41,253 nucleotides of DNA from Magnetococcales bacterium DC0425bin3 (GTDB lineage: Bacteria > Pseudomonadota > Magnetococcia > Magnetococcales > DC0425bin3): the NCBI GenBank assembly GCA_002753665.1, contig PEAP01000019.1:1-41253 (forward strand), in the 5' to 3' direction. Under the pieces are notes generated by a model. That model made no database searches. It was not told where the DNA came from and saw only the letters and a program-made list of their open reading frames with translations. Positions 32,999 through 41,253 of the stretch are shown here, one piece after another (within the stretch, counting starts at the first letter, position 1; each line of letters starts with the position of its first letter). Made by a program: the position numbers and the translations under genes.

Positions 32999-35917
32999 AT
33001 GAGCCATTCCGCTTTTGAAATGCTGCGTCGGGAACCCATCCCGGCCCTCAACCTGATCGTCGAATCCCACCGGCATCATGCCACCGGGGCCCGGCACCTG
33101 CATCTGGCGACCGACGACCCCCACAATGCCTTCCTGGTGGCCTTCCTCACCGTGCCCGAGGACTCCACCGGGGTGGCCCACATTCTGGAGCATACCGTCC
33201 TCTGCGGTTCGGAACGCTATCCGGTGCGCGATCCATTCTTCATGATGCTGCGCCGCACCCTGGCCACCTTCATGAACGCCTTCACCTCCAGCGACTGGAC
33301 CGCATACCCGTTTGCCAGCCAGTCCCGGAAGGATTTCGACAATCTGCTCAATGTCTACCTGGACGCCGCCTTCTTTCCCCGCCTGGAACCCCTGGACTTC
33401 GCCCAGGAAGGCTGCCGCGTGGAGCCGGCCGATCCGACGGATCCCTCCTCCCCCCTGGTCTTCAAGGGAGTGGTCTTCAACGAGATGAAAGGCGCCATGA
33501 GTTCCGCCAGCCGGGTGCTGTGGGAACGGATCAGCCATCACCAGTTTCCCACCACCACCTACCATTACAACAGCGGCGGTGACCCCGAAACCATTCCCGA
33601 TCTCACCTGGGAGCAGCTCAAGGCCTTTCACGCCCGGCATTATCACCCGTCCAACGCGGTGTTCATGACCTATGGCAATATCCCGGCAGCCGACCATCAG
33701 GCGGTGTTCCAGGAGCGGGTGCTGTGCCGGTTTCGGTCGCTGGATGTCTCCGGCCTGGCGGTGCCCGACGAACAGCGCCGCGCCGCCCCCCTGGTCGTGA
33801 CCGAACCCTATGCCCTGGACGAGGGCGAGCCCCGGGAAAAGACCCATATCGTCCTCAGTTGGCTGCTGGGCAACGCCGCGGATCTGGAATCGCTGCTTCA
33901 GGCCCACCTGCTCACAGGGGTGCTGATGGACAACAGCTCCTCGCCCCTGCTGCAGGCCCTGGAAACCTCCAAACTGGGCAGCTCCCCCTCCCCGGCCTGC
34001 GGATTGGACGATTCCACCCGGGAAATGCTGTTCGTCTGCGGCCTGGAGGGCTCCGAGCCGGAGCGGGCCGAGGCGGTGGAGGAGATGATCCTGACCGTGC
34101 TGCGCACCGTGGCCGACCAGGGGGTGGATCCCCAACAGGTGGCGGCGGTGTTCCATCAACTGGAACTGGCCCGCCGCGAGGTGGGCGGCGATGGCTTTCC
34201 CTACGGGCTCAAGCTGATGATGACCGCCCTGCCCGCCGCCCTGCATGGCGGCGATCCGGTGGGCGCTCTGGCGGTGGAGCCAGTGCTGGAAAAGCTGCGC
34301 CGTCAGATCGACGATCCAGATTTCCTGCCCGGACTGGTGCGGCGCTGGCTGCTGGACAATCCCCACCGGTTGCGTCTGACCCTGCGGCCCGACACCGGCC
34401 TGTCCGAGGCGCGCCGCCTCCGCGAAGCCGACCGTCTGGCCCGGTTGAGGAATTCCCTGGACCCCACCGGCCGGGCCGGGCTGTCCACCCAGGCCGGGGC
34501 CCTGCGACAGCGGCAGGAGTCGGAAGACGATCCGGAAATCCTGCCACGCCTGCGGTTGGGAGACGTGCCCCGGGATCTCCCCATCCCGCTGCCCCTGGAC
34601 CGACCCAGCCGAAAATTGGACGTGACCTGGTTCGACCGGCCCACCAATGGCCTGGTCTACCAGCAGGTGATCCTGGACCTGCCCATGCCGGATCCGGATC
34701 TGGTGGACCTGCTGTCCCTCTACGGATCCCTGGTCACTGAGGTCGGCTCCGGCCCGCGGGACTACCTGGCCACCCAGGCCCGGCAGGCCCTGGTGTGCGG
34801 CGGTCTGTCGGCCCGGGCCACGGTCCATGGCGCCATCGATGACGCCGGACGCCTGCGGGGCGTTTTCATTCTGTCCAGCAAGGCGCTGCAACGCAACCAG
34901 CCGGAGATGAACCTCCTGCTGCGGGACACCCTGGTCGCCCCGCGCTTCGATGAACGCTCCCGTCTGCGGGAGCTGGTGGCCCAGATGCGCGCCAGCGCCG
35001 AGCTGCGGGTGGCGGACAACGGCCACAACCTGGCCCTCTCGGCCGCCGCGGCCGGCCTGAGCCCGGTGGCGGCCATGGCCGACCGCTGGGGAGGCCTGAC
35101 CGCCGTGCGGCGGCTCAAGACCCTGGATGCCGCCCTGGCCAATGGCACCGCCCTCGACCGTCTGGCCAACGACCTCCAGCGCCTGGCCCAGGTTCTGGCG
35201 CAGGTACCTCGGCGCCTGCTGGTGATCGGCGAGGATCGCCACTTCGCCGCCATCGCCGACAGCCTGGCGGATGTCTGGCCCGGGCTGGGAACCGGCACGC
35301 CAAACCTGCCCCCCTTCAGCCATCCCGCCCGCCGGGAGGCCGTTCGTGTGGGATGGCGCATCAACGCCCAGGTGCAGTACTGCGCCCGGGTCCACCCGGC
35401 GGTGCCCTACCTCCATGGGGATGCCCCGGCTCTGCTGGTATTGGGCCAGTTCCTGCGCAACGGCTTCCTGCATCGGGCAATCCGCGAACGCGGTGGCGCC
35501 TACGGCGGCGGCGCCGGCTACGATGCCGACTCGGCCACCTTCCGCTTCTATTCCTACCGGGATCCCCGGCTGGAGGACACCCTGGCCGATTTTGATCGGG
35601 CCGTGCCCTGGCTGCTGGACACCCGCCATCCCGAACACGCCCTCGAAGAGGCCATCCTGGGCGTGGTGGCCAGCATCGACCGACCCGGATCGCCGGCCGG
35701 CGAGGCCAAGCGCGCCTACCATGACCGCCTCCATGGCCGCACCCCGGAGCGGCGTCGGGCCTTCCGGGAGCGGGTGCTGGCCACCAGCCTGGAGGATCTG
35801 CGCCAGGTGGCCACCCGCTGGGTGCGGACCGCTGACGCCAATACAGCGGTTCTCGGCCACGGGCCCCATCTGGATCGGGCCGCAGCCGGGCTCGGCCTGC
35901 GCCTGGAGACTTTGTGA
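32999..35917 (+). CDS. M16C metallopeptidase, PreP (presequence protease)-like
   Basis: A 972-residue peptidase of the pitrilysin M16C family. The inverted zinc motif H61-I-L-E64-H65 is intact, and the third ligand is E162 in VVFNEMKGAMSS. The segments FMNAFTSSDWTAYPFAS, ARHYHPSNAVF and, near the C-terminus, RNGFLHRAIRERGGAYGGGA (active-site Arg/Tyr of the second half) complete the fold. PreP-type enzymes degrade short unstructured peptides in a closed chamber. No signal peptide; cytoplasmic or periplasmic location uncertain. ATG 32999 is chosen over an upstream TTG that overlaps the predicted promoter. The stop codon overlaps the next gene (GTGA). Confidence 0.92.
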   Translation: MSHSAFEMLRREPIPALNLIVESHRHHATGARHLHLATDDPHNAFLVAFLTVPEDSTGVAHILEHTVLCGSERYPVRDPFFMMLRRTLATFMNAFTSSDWTAYPFASQSRKDFDNLLNVYLDAAFFPRLEPLDFAQEGCRVEPADPTDPSSPLVFKGVVFNEMKGAMSSASRVLWERISHHQFPTTTYHYNSGGDPETIPDLTWEQLKAFHARHYHPSNAVFMTYGNIPAADHQAVFQERVLCRFRSLDVSGLAVPDEQRRAAPLVVTEPYALDEGEPREKTHIVLSWLLGNAADLESLLQAHLLTGVLMDNSSSPLLQALETSKLGSSPSPACGLDDSTREMLFVCGLEGSEPERAEAVEEMILTVLRTVADQGVDPQQVAAVFHQLELARREVGGDGFPYGLKLMMTALPAALHGGDPVGALAVEPVLEKLRRQIDDPDFLPGLVRRWLLDNPHRLRLTLRPDTGLSEARRLREADRLARLRNSLDPTGRAGLSTQAGALRQRQESEDDPEILPRLRLGDVPRDLPIPLPLDRPSRKLDVTWFDRPTNGLVYQQVILDLPMPDPDLVDLLSLYGSLVTEVGSGPRDYLATQARQALVCGGLSARATVHGAIDDAGRLRGVFILSSKALQRNQPEMNLLLRDTLVAPRFDERSRLRELVAQMRASAELRVADNGHNLALSAAAAGLSPVAAMADRWGGLTAVRRLKTLDAALANGTALDRLANDLQRLAQVLAQVPRRLLVIGEDRHFAAIADSLADVWPGLGTGTPNLPPFSHPARREAVRVGWRINAQVQYCARVHPAVPYLHGDAPALLVLGQFLRNGFLHRAIRERGGAYGGGAGYDADSATFRFYSYRDPRLEDTLADFDRAVPWLLDTRHPEHALEEAILGVVASIDRPGSPAGEAKRAYHDRLHGRTPERRRAFRERVLATSLEDLRQVATRWVRTADANTAVLGHGPHLDRAAAGLGLRLETL

Positions 35918-36480
35918 AAAAGCCCCCAAAGCTGCCCGGGGGGGCCTGGAACGGACTCTGGCTGACGCTGCTGCTTCTGCTGGCCGCCTGCGCCGGCACC
36001 GGCAGCAACGGCCGTCTGTTCGAAAAACCCCGCCTGCACCTGGTGGATCTCCAGCGGTTGCCCTCGACCCTCCTGGAACAACGTTTCCGACTCACCCTGC
36101 GGGTCACCAACCCCAATGCCTATCCTTTGCCCATCGGCGGCCTGCGGCTGTCGGTGGCCGTCCAGGACCAGGTGCTGGCCGATGGCGTGAACCAGGAAGG
36201 TTTCACCGTACCGGCCCGGGGGGCGCAGGAATTCACGGTCACCGCCGCCACCAGCCTGCTCCAGTCCCTGGGCCAACTGGCCCGGCTCCTGGCCCGGGGC
36301 GAACGGACCCTCGATTATCGCCTGACCGGCACCATCCTGGTGGACCTGCCCCTGGTGGGGGACATCACCCTGGAAGAAACCGGCCGCCTGAACCTGAACG
36401 CCGTAGCCCCTCTGGACCCCAAAGCCACTCCTGCCGCTCCCAACCCGATGCCGCCGGCGCCCAAAGCTATCGCTCTTTGA
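35914..36480 (+). CDS. LEA14/WHy-domain lipoprotein
   Basis: A 188-residue lipoprotein with lipobox LLAAC (Cys26). The mature domain (about 40-160) matches the water-stress/hypersensitive response (WHy) LEA14-like fold: RFRLTLRVTNPNAYPLPIGGL, VQDQVLADG, FTVPARGAQEFTV and LDYRLTGTILVDLP. The C-terminus is Pro/Ala-rich. The GTG start at 35914 overlaps the M16C stop (GTGA), so the pair is co-translated. It may bind hydrophobic ligands or protect the envelope; role unproven. Its 3' end overlaps the convergent small gene by 14 bp. Confidence 0.82.
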   Translation: MKKPPKLPGGAWNGLWLTLLLLLAACAGTGSNGRLFEKPRLHLVDLQRLPSTLLEQRFRLTLRVTNPNAYPLPIGGLRLSVAVQDQVLADGVNQEGFTVPARGAQEFTVTAATSLLQSLGQLARLLARGERTLDYRLTGTILVDLPLVGDITLEETGRLNLNAVAPLDPKATPAAPNPMPPAPKAIAL

Positions 36481-36667
36481 GGGGGGCGCCAGCCAGGGGA
36501 TCAGCGGGACCCGCCACTGGAACCGACCGGGTCGGCCGATTCTTGTCCGCATCGGCAAAGGTGACCCGACCGAAGAGTACACAGCCCTTCATGCCCGGAT
36601 CGCAGGGTCGATCCTGCACGCTGACACAGCGGCCCTCCACTTCATGGGGACAGCCCCAGTTGCCCAT
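36467..36667 (-). CDS. Small four-cysteine protein
   Basis: A 66-residue protein with CPHEVEGRC (C6, C14) and RPCDPGMKGCVLFGR (C22, C29): four Cys spaced 7, 7 and 6 apart, consistent with a zinc or Fe-S site. I recall similar CPHEV...CDPGMKGC proteins as conserved hypotheticals in proteobacteria, but cannot check this. ATG 36667 has GGGGGAG nine bases upstream; the longer frame to 36739 runs through the icd terminator and is unlikely. Convergent with the lipoprotein gene. Confidence 0.6.
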   Translation of the reverse strand: MGNWGCPHEVEGRCVSVQDRPCDPGMKGCVLFGRVTFADADKNRPTRSVPVAGPADPLAGAPLKER

Positions 36668-36697
36668 GAGTCCACTCCCCCTGGCCCGATCCAGCAC

Positions 36698-36734
36698 AAA
36701 AAAAAGCGAATCCTGGATTTCCCCAGGATTCGCT
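36698..36734 (-). terminator. Rho-independent terminator of icd
   Basis: Perfect 12-bp arms (36705-36716 and 36723-36734), 6-base loop, followed on the minus strand by T8 (36698-36705). It lies about 95 bp after the icd stop codon. Confidence 0.93.
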
Positions 36735-36829
36735 GTCATTACGGTTGCCGCTTTATATTCTTGAGTATCATGGCTCGGAAGACAAGGAAAAATCTCCCGA
36801 CCATGCAGGGTTCAGGATCGGTCGTCGGT

Positions 36830-39073
36830 TCAGCCGCCCAGGATGGCGTTCATGGTCTTGCTGGGCCGCATGGCCGCTGCCACCTTGGCCGGATCCGGGT
36901 GATAGTAGCCACCCAGATCGACGGGCTTGCCCTGGGTGGCGTCGATCTCGGCCAAAATCTTGGCCTCGTTCTCGGCCAACTGCCTGGCGATGGGAGTGAA
37001 ATGCTTCTTGAGTTCGGCATCGTCGCCCTGGGCGGCCACGGCCTCGGCCCAGTAGCGGGCGATGTAGTAATGGCTGCCACGATTGTCCAACTGGCCGACC
37101 TTGGGGGTCGGGGACTTCCGTTCGGTCAGCAGTTTTTCCATGCCCTGATCCAGGGTCTTGGCGAGAACCTTGGCCCTGGGCTTGTTGGCCACTTCACTGA
37201 GATGTTCGAAGGACGCCGCCAGGGCGGAGAATTCTCCCAGGGAGTCCCAGCGCAGGTGTCCTTCCTGGACGAACTGCTGCACATGCTTGGGAGCGGACCC
37301 GCCGGCCCCGGTTTCGAACATCCCGCCGCCGTTCATGAGCGGCACGATGGAGAGCATCTTGGCGCTGGTGCCGACTTCCAGGATGGGGAACAGGTCAGTC
37401 AGGTAGTCCCGCAGCACGTTGCCGGTGACCGAGATGGTATCCTGGCCGCTCTTCATGCGCTCCAGGGAGAAGCGGGTGGCTTCCTCCGGCGATTTGATGT
37501 GAATCTCCAGGCCCTTGGTATCGTGGTCCTTCAGATAGCGCTCGACCTTGGTGATGAGCTGGGCATCGTGGGCCCGGTTCTTGTCCAACCAGAATACCGC
37601 CGGGGCGCCGGAGGCCCGGGCACGATTGACGGCCAGTTTCACCCAGTCGCGGATGGGAGCATCCTTGGCCTGGCACATGCGCCAGATGTCGCCCTCTTCC
37701 ACGTCATGCTCGAACAGGGTCTTGCCGCCGGCATCGACGACGCGCACCTTGCCGTTGCCAGGCACCTGGAAGGTCTGGGGGTGGGAACCGTACTCTTCCG
37801 CCTTCTGGGCCATGAGTCCGACGTTGGGGATGTTGCCCATGGTGGCGGGGTTGAAGGCGCCATGCTGCTTGCAGAAATTGATGGTTTCGGCATAGACGCC
37901 GGCATAGCTGCTGTCGGGAATCACCGCCTTGCAGTCATGCTCCTTGCCGTCGGGACCCCAGCCCTTGCCGCCGCTGCGGATGACCACCGGCATGGAGGCG
38001 TCGATGATGACATCGCTGGGGACATGGAGGTTGGTGATGCCCTTGTCGGAGTTGACCATGTAGAGAGTGGGCTGGCTGGCAAAGCAGGCCTTGATGTCTG
38101 CTTCGATGGCCTTGCGCTGGTCCTCGGGCAGGGACTGGATCTTGCTGACGATGTCACCGAAGCCGTTGTTGGTGTTGACCCCCAACTGGCGGAAGGTGGC
38201 GCCGTGCTTGTCGAACAGATCCTTGAAGAACACCGACACGGCATGACCGAAGATGATGGGGTCGGAGACCTTCATCATGGTGGCCTTCATGTGCAGAGAA
38301 AACAGCACCCCCTGCTGCTTGGCGTCCTTGATCTGCTCTTCAAGAAACTTGCGCAGCGCCTTTTTGCTCATCACCGTGGCATCGACCACCGCACCGTCGG
38401 CCAGCTCGGTCTTGGCCTTGAGGACGGTCACCTCGCCGCTGCCGCTGACGAATTCGATCCGGGCATTGCCGGCCGAGGCTCCCGAGATGGTGGTGGACTT
38501 CTCGTTGTGACGAAAATCGCCGCTGCTCATGGTGGCGACGTGACATTTGGAATCCTTGCGCCATTCACCCATGGAATGGGGATTCTTCTTGGCGTATTCC
38601 TTGACAGCCTTGGGAGGCCGACGGTCGGAGTTGCCTTCCCGCAGCACCGGGTTGACGGCGCTGCCCTTGATCTTGTCGAATTTGGCCTGGATGGCCTTCT
38701 CCGCATCATCCTTGGGATTGTCGGGATAGTCGGGAATCTTGTAGCCCTGTCCCTGCAGTTCCTTGATGGCCGCCTTCAACTGGGGCACCGAGGCGCTGAC
38801 GTTGGGCAGTTTGATGACGTTGGCGCTGGGCTGTTTGACCAGCTCGCCCAGTTCGGCCAGATCATCGGGCTGCCGTTGGGCGGGGGTCAGATGCTCGGGA
38901 AAGGTGGCGATGATCCGTCCGGCCAGGGAGATGTCTTTGGTGCCGACGGTGATCCCGGCCACCTTGGTGAAAGCCTGTATGATCGGCAGGAAGGACCCGC
39001 TCGCTAGCTGTGGGGCTTCGTCAACCTTGGTGTAGATGATGTCCGGTTGCGCCGTGGAAGGCTTTTCCGCCAT
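36830..39073 (-). CDS. icd: NADP-dependent isocitrate dehydrogenase, monomeric type
   Basis: A 747-residue monomeric IDH; the family is about 740 residues. Hallmark segments are [56 protein letters not shown], and near the C-terminus [21 protein letters not shown] 39073 follows GGAGAG. It converts isocitrate to 2-oxoglutarate with NADP+, or the reverse with CO2 in a reductive TCA cycle. Monocistronic, with its own strong terminator. Together with the por operon it supports TCA-type carbon flow in this organism; the direction is inferred. Confidence 0.95.
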   Translation of the reverse strand: MAEKPSTAQPDIIYTKVDEAPQLASGSFLPIIQAFTKVAGITVGTKDISLAGRIIATFPEHLTPAQRQPDDLAELGELVKQPSANVIKLPNVSASVPQLKAAIKELQGQGYKIPDYPDNPKDDAEKAIQAKFDKIKGSAVNPVLREGNSDRRPPKAVKEYAKKNPHSMGEWRKDSKCHVATMSSGDFRHNEKSTTISGASAGNARIEFVSGSGEVTVLKAKTELADGAVVDATVMSKKALRKFLEEQIKDAKQQGVLFSLHMKATMMKVSDPIIFGHAVSVFFKDLFDKHGATFRQLGVNTNNGFGDIVSKIQSLPEDQRKAIEADIKACFASQPTLYMVNSDKGITNLHVPSDVIIDASMPVVIRSGGKGWGPDGKEHDCKAVIPDSSYAGVYAETINFCKQHGAFNPATMGNIPNVGLMAQKAEEYGSHPQTFQVPGNGKVRVVDAGGKTLFEHDVEEGDIWRMCQAKDAPIRDWVKLAVNRARASGAPAVFWLDKNRAHDAQLITKVERYLKDHDTKGLEIHIKSPEEATRFSLERMKSGQDTISVTGNVLRDYLTDLFPILEVGTSAKMLSIVPLMNGGGMFETGAGGSAPKHVQQFVQEGHLRWDSLGEFSALAASFEHLSEVANKPRAKVLAKTLDQGMEKLLTERKSPTPKVGQLDNRGSHYYIARYWAEAVAAQGDDAELKKHFTPIARQLAENEAKILAEIDATQGKPVDLGGYYHPDPAKVAAAMRPSKTMNAILGG

Positions 39074-39115
39074 GATTTTCTCTCCAATATTCAAGGGATG
39101 GATTGGGGCGGGCAG

Positions 39116-39144
39116 AGATTGGGTCAACTGCCATCGCTTGTCAA
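39116..39144 (-). promoter_or_regulatory. Candidate icd promoter
   Basis: A perfect TTGACA on the minus strand (39144-39139) with a weak CAATCT -10 at 17-bp spacing. Possibly activator-dependent. Confidence 0.3.
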
Positions 39145-39190
39145 GACCAATTCACGGTTGAACCCGGGCATGGGCTCGGGTATTCCTGAA

Positions 39191-39268
39191 GGTACCGTGA
39201 AAGTCGCGGAGCGGCTTCCAGATCGACGTTACCGTGGAAGCCGACCCCATCCATCAAAGTCAGCCCCA
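39191..39268 (-). repeat. Degenerate palindromic repeat, copy 8
   Basis: Opposite orientation: tail GTACCGTGAAAGTCGCGGAG, a disturbed centre, and the end CCCCATCCATCAAAG. Located in the icd / 39293 divergent gap. Confidence 0.6.
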
Positions 39269-39292
39269 TCAATGCCAACACGGAGCCCCCCC

Positions 39293-40474
39293 ATGGAGCG
39301 CATTCCCAGGGAAGTGATCACCCCCCATCGCAAGATCCCCCTGGAAGTTCCCAAGGGGATGACCCTGACCGAGTTTTTCAACAGTCCCAACAATCTGCGC
39401 CATCTGGCCGAGGAAAACGGCCTGCTGCGCTCCCCGGAGGACCTGCTGCTCTACCGCAAGGCCATCGGCCATTCCAACCTGTTCGACACCTCCATCATCC
39501 TGGACACCAGCCAGCGGATCCTCGATCCCCTGGGGCGCCCGGTGCGCCGCGACCAGCTCAACCGCCAGGAAAACATGGCCTTCAGCCGCATGACCCAGGT
39601 GACGTTCAACTACATGCTGGAGCAGTATCCGGACCCCCAGGAACACCTGCTATTCTGCGGCGAGGCGAGCCTGGACGCCACCTGGCCCCTCTGCAAGCCG
39701 GGGGTGCCCAGCATCCGCATGATCCACAACCACTTCATTGTCTTCGAGCAGGACCTGCTGGCCCACAGCGGCCCGGCCGACGACGACGATCCCAACCTCA
39801 CCGACAGCGGCCATCACGGCCTGTTTCTCCATTACCTGAGCGATGTCTACCACCGCTTCCTGGAGGTGCTGGACTTGGCGGTCCTCAAACCCCTGGCCCC
39901 GGATGAGGCCCAGTTGCGGGCCACCGGCTACCCCAAGGGCCTGCCGAGCTGGGAGGTGACTGGCGGCGGCCAGGCCATCGAACGGGGCCGCTTCTGGCGG
40001 GAGTACGATCTGGTCCTCCAGGGCTTCCTCGACTTCTACCGCACCTTCTTCGGCCTGGTCTCGGGCAACGCCGCCCAGGTGCCGGAGGATGCCCGCTTTC
40101 CGGACCAGATCGAGGACGTGCTGCTGTTCAGCAACGAGTTTCACCGGGCGGCGCGCATGGTGCGCCTCAAGGTGATGGAGGACCCCCAGTTCGCCAATGA
40201 ACTGCGCTGGCGACCGGCCTACAAGCAATTGCTCTACCGGGACGACAGCGGCCGGCTCATCGTCACCATCAGCCAGAACTCGGTGGGCAACGCCATCACC
40301 GAGCTGCTGGGGATCGTGGTACGCCGCACTCCCGACGAAGCCGCCTACGCCCATGCCGAACCGGCCCTGATCAACCAGCTCCTGGAGCTGCGCGACCGCC
40401 TGGAAGCGGCCAACCTGGGCACGGCGGTAGCCACCAAAGCCTGGCCCGACGGCCGCTTCGTGCCGGGCCGCTGA
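39293..40474 (+). CDS. Unknown 393-residue cytoplasmic protein
   Basis: No signal peptide or TM segment. It is rich in His and acidic residues: MIHNHFIVFEQDLLAHSG, GHHGLFLHYLSDVYHRFLEVL (around 170-200), and FSNEFHRAARMVRLKVM (around 285-300). The predicted structure is mostly helical. Clustered His (HNHF, GHHGLFLHYL) could bind a metal or heme, which is speculation. ATG 39293 has GGAG seven bases upstream; an in-frame ATG at 39272 lacks a site. I recognise no family. It stands alone between icd and the DUF1640-like gene. Confidence 0.7.
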   Translation: MERIPREVITPHRKIPLEVPKGMTLTEFFNSPNNLRHLAEENGLLRSPEDLLLYRKAIGHSNLFDTSIILDTSQRILDPLGRPVRRDQLNRQENMAFSRMTQVTFNYMLEQYPDPQEHLLFCGEASLDATWPLCKPGVPSIRMIHNHFIVFEQDLLAHSGPADDDDPNLTDSGHHGLFLHYLSDVYHRFLEVLDLAVLKPLAPDEAQLRATGYPKGLPSWEVTGGGQAIERGRFWREYDLVLQGFLDFYRTFFGLVSGNAAQVPEDARFPDQIEDVLLFSNEFHRAARMVRLKVMEDPQFANELRWRPAYKQLLYRDDSGRLIVTISQNSVGNAITELLGIVVRRTPDEAAYAHAEPALINQLLELRDRLEAANLGTAVATKAWPDGRFVPGR

Positions 40475-40488
40475 ATGTCAGGTTCTTT

Positions 40489-40516
40489 TTGAACTCTGTT
40501 GGTGACGTGATAGGAT
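40489..40516 (+). promoter_or_regulatory. Weak candidate promoter for the DUF1640-like gene
   Basis: TTGAAC (40489-40494), 16-bp spacer, TAGGAT (40511-40516), 56 bp before the GTG at 40572. Four of six matches each. Confidence 0.3.
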
Positions 40517-40571
40517 AGGGATCAAGAAAATTGCTCGGTCGTCATGTCTGTCTGGGAGAGGAGCGCGTGCG

Positions 40572-40808
40572 GTGAGCCAAGCCATTGTGTTCGATACCCA
40601 TGAAGCCGTCAAACGCTTGAAATCGGTTGGCTTCAACGATGCCCAGGCCGAGATGCAGACTCGCATCATCGTCGAACTGGTTAACGACCAGTTGGCTACG
40701 AAGCGTGATCTGGAGGAGTTGAAGAACGACTTGACGATTCGCCTGGGAGGCATGCTGGTGGCAGGCATTGGGGCGATTGCCACGTTGCTGAAATGGATCG
40801 GGCACTGA
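40572..40808 (+). CDS. Small DUF1640/CCDC90-like protein (copy 3)
   Basis: A 78-residue protein of the same type as the pair at 17116-17630: VFDTHEAVKRLKSVGFNDAQAEM, then DQLATKRDLEELKNDL and a C-terminal TM helix (GGMLVAGIGAIATLLKWIG). The start is a GTG at 40572 with GGGAGAGGAG upstream. The TM sequence differs from the other two copies, so this is an older paralogue. Confidence 0.7.
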   Translation: MSQAIVFDTHEAVKRLKSVGFNDAQAEMQTRIIVELVNDQLATKRDLEELKNDLTIRLGGMLVAGIGAIATLLKWIGH

Positions 40809-40932
40809 GGGCAACTGGCTTCGGTGGAGGGAGGCTGTTTCGAAAACGGCATCGTGGGGACAGCCGGGGATATGGCTGCCGTGTCCGCATTGCGTCCAAA
40901 CGGCAACCATGTCCCTCTTGAAACGAAAAAAT

Positions 40933-41009
<77 letters not shown>

Positions 41010-41022
41010 ACGGTTTGATCGG

Positions 41023-41087
41023 CATGACAGTCGCATCGCGACTTTTATCAGAGGAGGGTGGAGGGATGCTTCCCCCATCCATCAAAA
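41023..41087 (-). repeat. Bipartite palindromic repeat, copy 9
   Basis: Tail CATGACAGTCGCATCGCGAC, then head GAGGGTGGAGGGATGCTTCC and CCATCCATCAA. It separates the 5S rRNA and tRNA-fMet genes. Confidence 0.75.
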
Positions 41088-41099
41088 ACATTTGGGAGA

Positions 41100-41130
41100 C
41101 CGGTTCCGGTCCCCTGGGGACCGGAACCGG
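41100..41130 (-). terminator. Hairpin after the 5S rRNA
   Basis: Perfect 15-base arms (41100-41114 and 41116-41130). On the minus strand a TTTTT run appears about 12 bases beyond it, so it is a likely end of the rRNA transcript or a processing site. Confidence 0.6.
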
Positions 41131-41140
41131 TATTCAACTT

Positions 41141-41253
41141 CCTGGCAGTGACCTACTTTCCCACATCTTGAGATGCAGTATCATCGGCGCAGAGGGGCTT
41201 AACTTCCGAGTTCGGAATGGGATCGGGTGTGACCCCCTCGCAATGGCCACCAG
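41141..41253 (-). rRNA. rrf: 5S ribosomal RNA (5' end at window edge)
   Basis: About 113 nt of 5S rRNA read on the minus strand, beginning CTGGTGGCCATTGCGAGGGG and containing CCCATTCCGAACTCGGAAG and the 3' end GTAGGTCACTGCCAGG. The 5' end is probably cut by a few bases at the window edge. It is the end of an rRNA operon that continues outside. Confidence 0.95.

Noticed and set aside
36668-36739. Longer start for the four-Cys protein
   Set aside because: The extension is encoded by the icd terminator hairpin, and the internal ATG 36667 has a strong ribosome site.

Overview
The window is 41 kb of GC-rich bacterial DNA with short intergenic gaps and many genes coupled by 1-4 bp overlaps. Its content suggests a chemoautotrophic or sulfur-metabolising proteobacterium, and the Magnetococcales (Magnetococcus and relatives) are my best guess. 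The reasons are an anaerobic-type PorGAB pyruvate:ferredoxin oxidoreductase, a QmoAB-HdrCB sulfur/quinone electron-transfer cluster, a monomeric NADP isocitrate dehydrogenase, a hemerythrin fusion, CheV, and several small DUF1640-like proteins. The taxonomic guess is inference; no 16S gene is present, only the end of an rRNA operon.

Layout. 1-4129: a surface-polysaccharide region with two GT-B-like putative transferases and a zinc-ribbon methyltransferase. 4227-8699: a porG-porA-porB operon ending in a GltD-like flavoprotein fused to a two-cluster ferredoxin domain. 9142-10507: a DUF486 membrane protein and CheV. 10665-13819: a glycine-zipper exported protein translationally coupled to an 881-residue protein combining a metallo-beta-lactamase fold, two cNMP-binding-like domains and a hemerythrin domain. 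14252-14947: a Q-rich exported protein followed by a strong terminator. 15046-17630: an OmpR-type two-component system and two tandem DUF1640-like genes. 17769-20469: a three-gene envelope operon (exported SRPBCC-like protein, lipoprotein, four-TM protein). 20594-22842: treZ and a PilZ protein. 22858-24880: a mak-MBL-acyP operon. 25026-27356: a SUV3-like RNA helicase. 27527-32583: qmoA-qmoB-hdrC-hdrB. 32999-36480: a PreP-like M16C peptidase and a WHy/LEA14 lipoprotein. 36467-39073: a small four-Cys protein and icd. 39293-40808: an unknown 393-residue protein and a third DUF1640-like gene. 40933-41253: tRNA-fMet and 5S rRNA, both on the minus strand.

The metabolic modules fit together. POR and isocitrate dehydrogenase are 2-oxoacid/TCA enzymes that can work with reduced ferredoxin and NADPH, as in a reductive TCA cycle. 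The GltD-ferredoxin fusion could move electrons between NAD(P)H and ferredoxin. QmoAB-HdrCB could connect sulfur metabolism to the electron pool. No ATP-citrate lyase, AprAB or Dsr gene lies in the window, so the pathway assignment stays open.

The most distinctive non-coding feature is a bipartite palindromic repeat of about 65 bp, present at nine loci in either orientation. It has a conserved GA/CT-rich head and a variable self-complementary tail. One copy forms the last 22 codons and stop of the histidine kinase gene. At another locus the 42-bp head is perfectly triplicated inside the predicted leader of the qmo operon.
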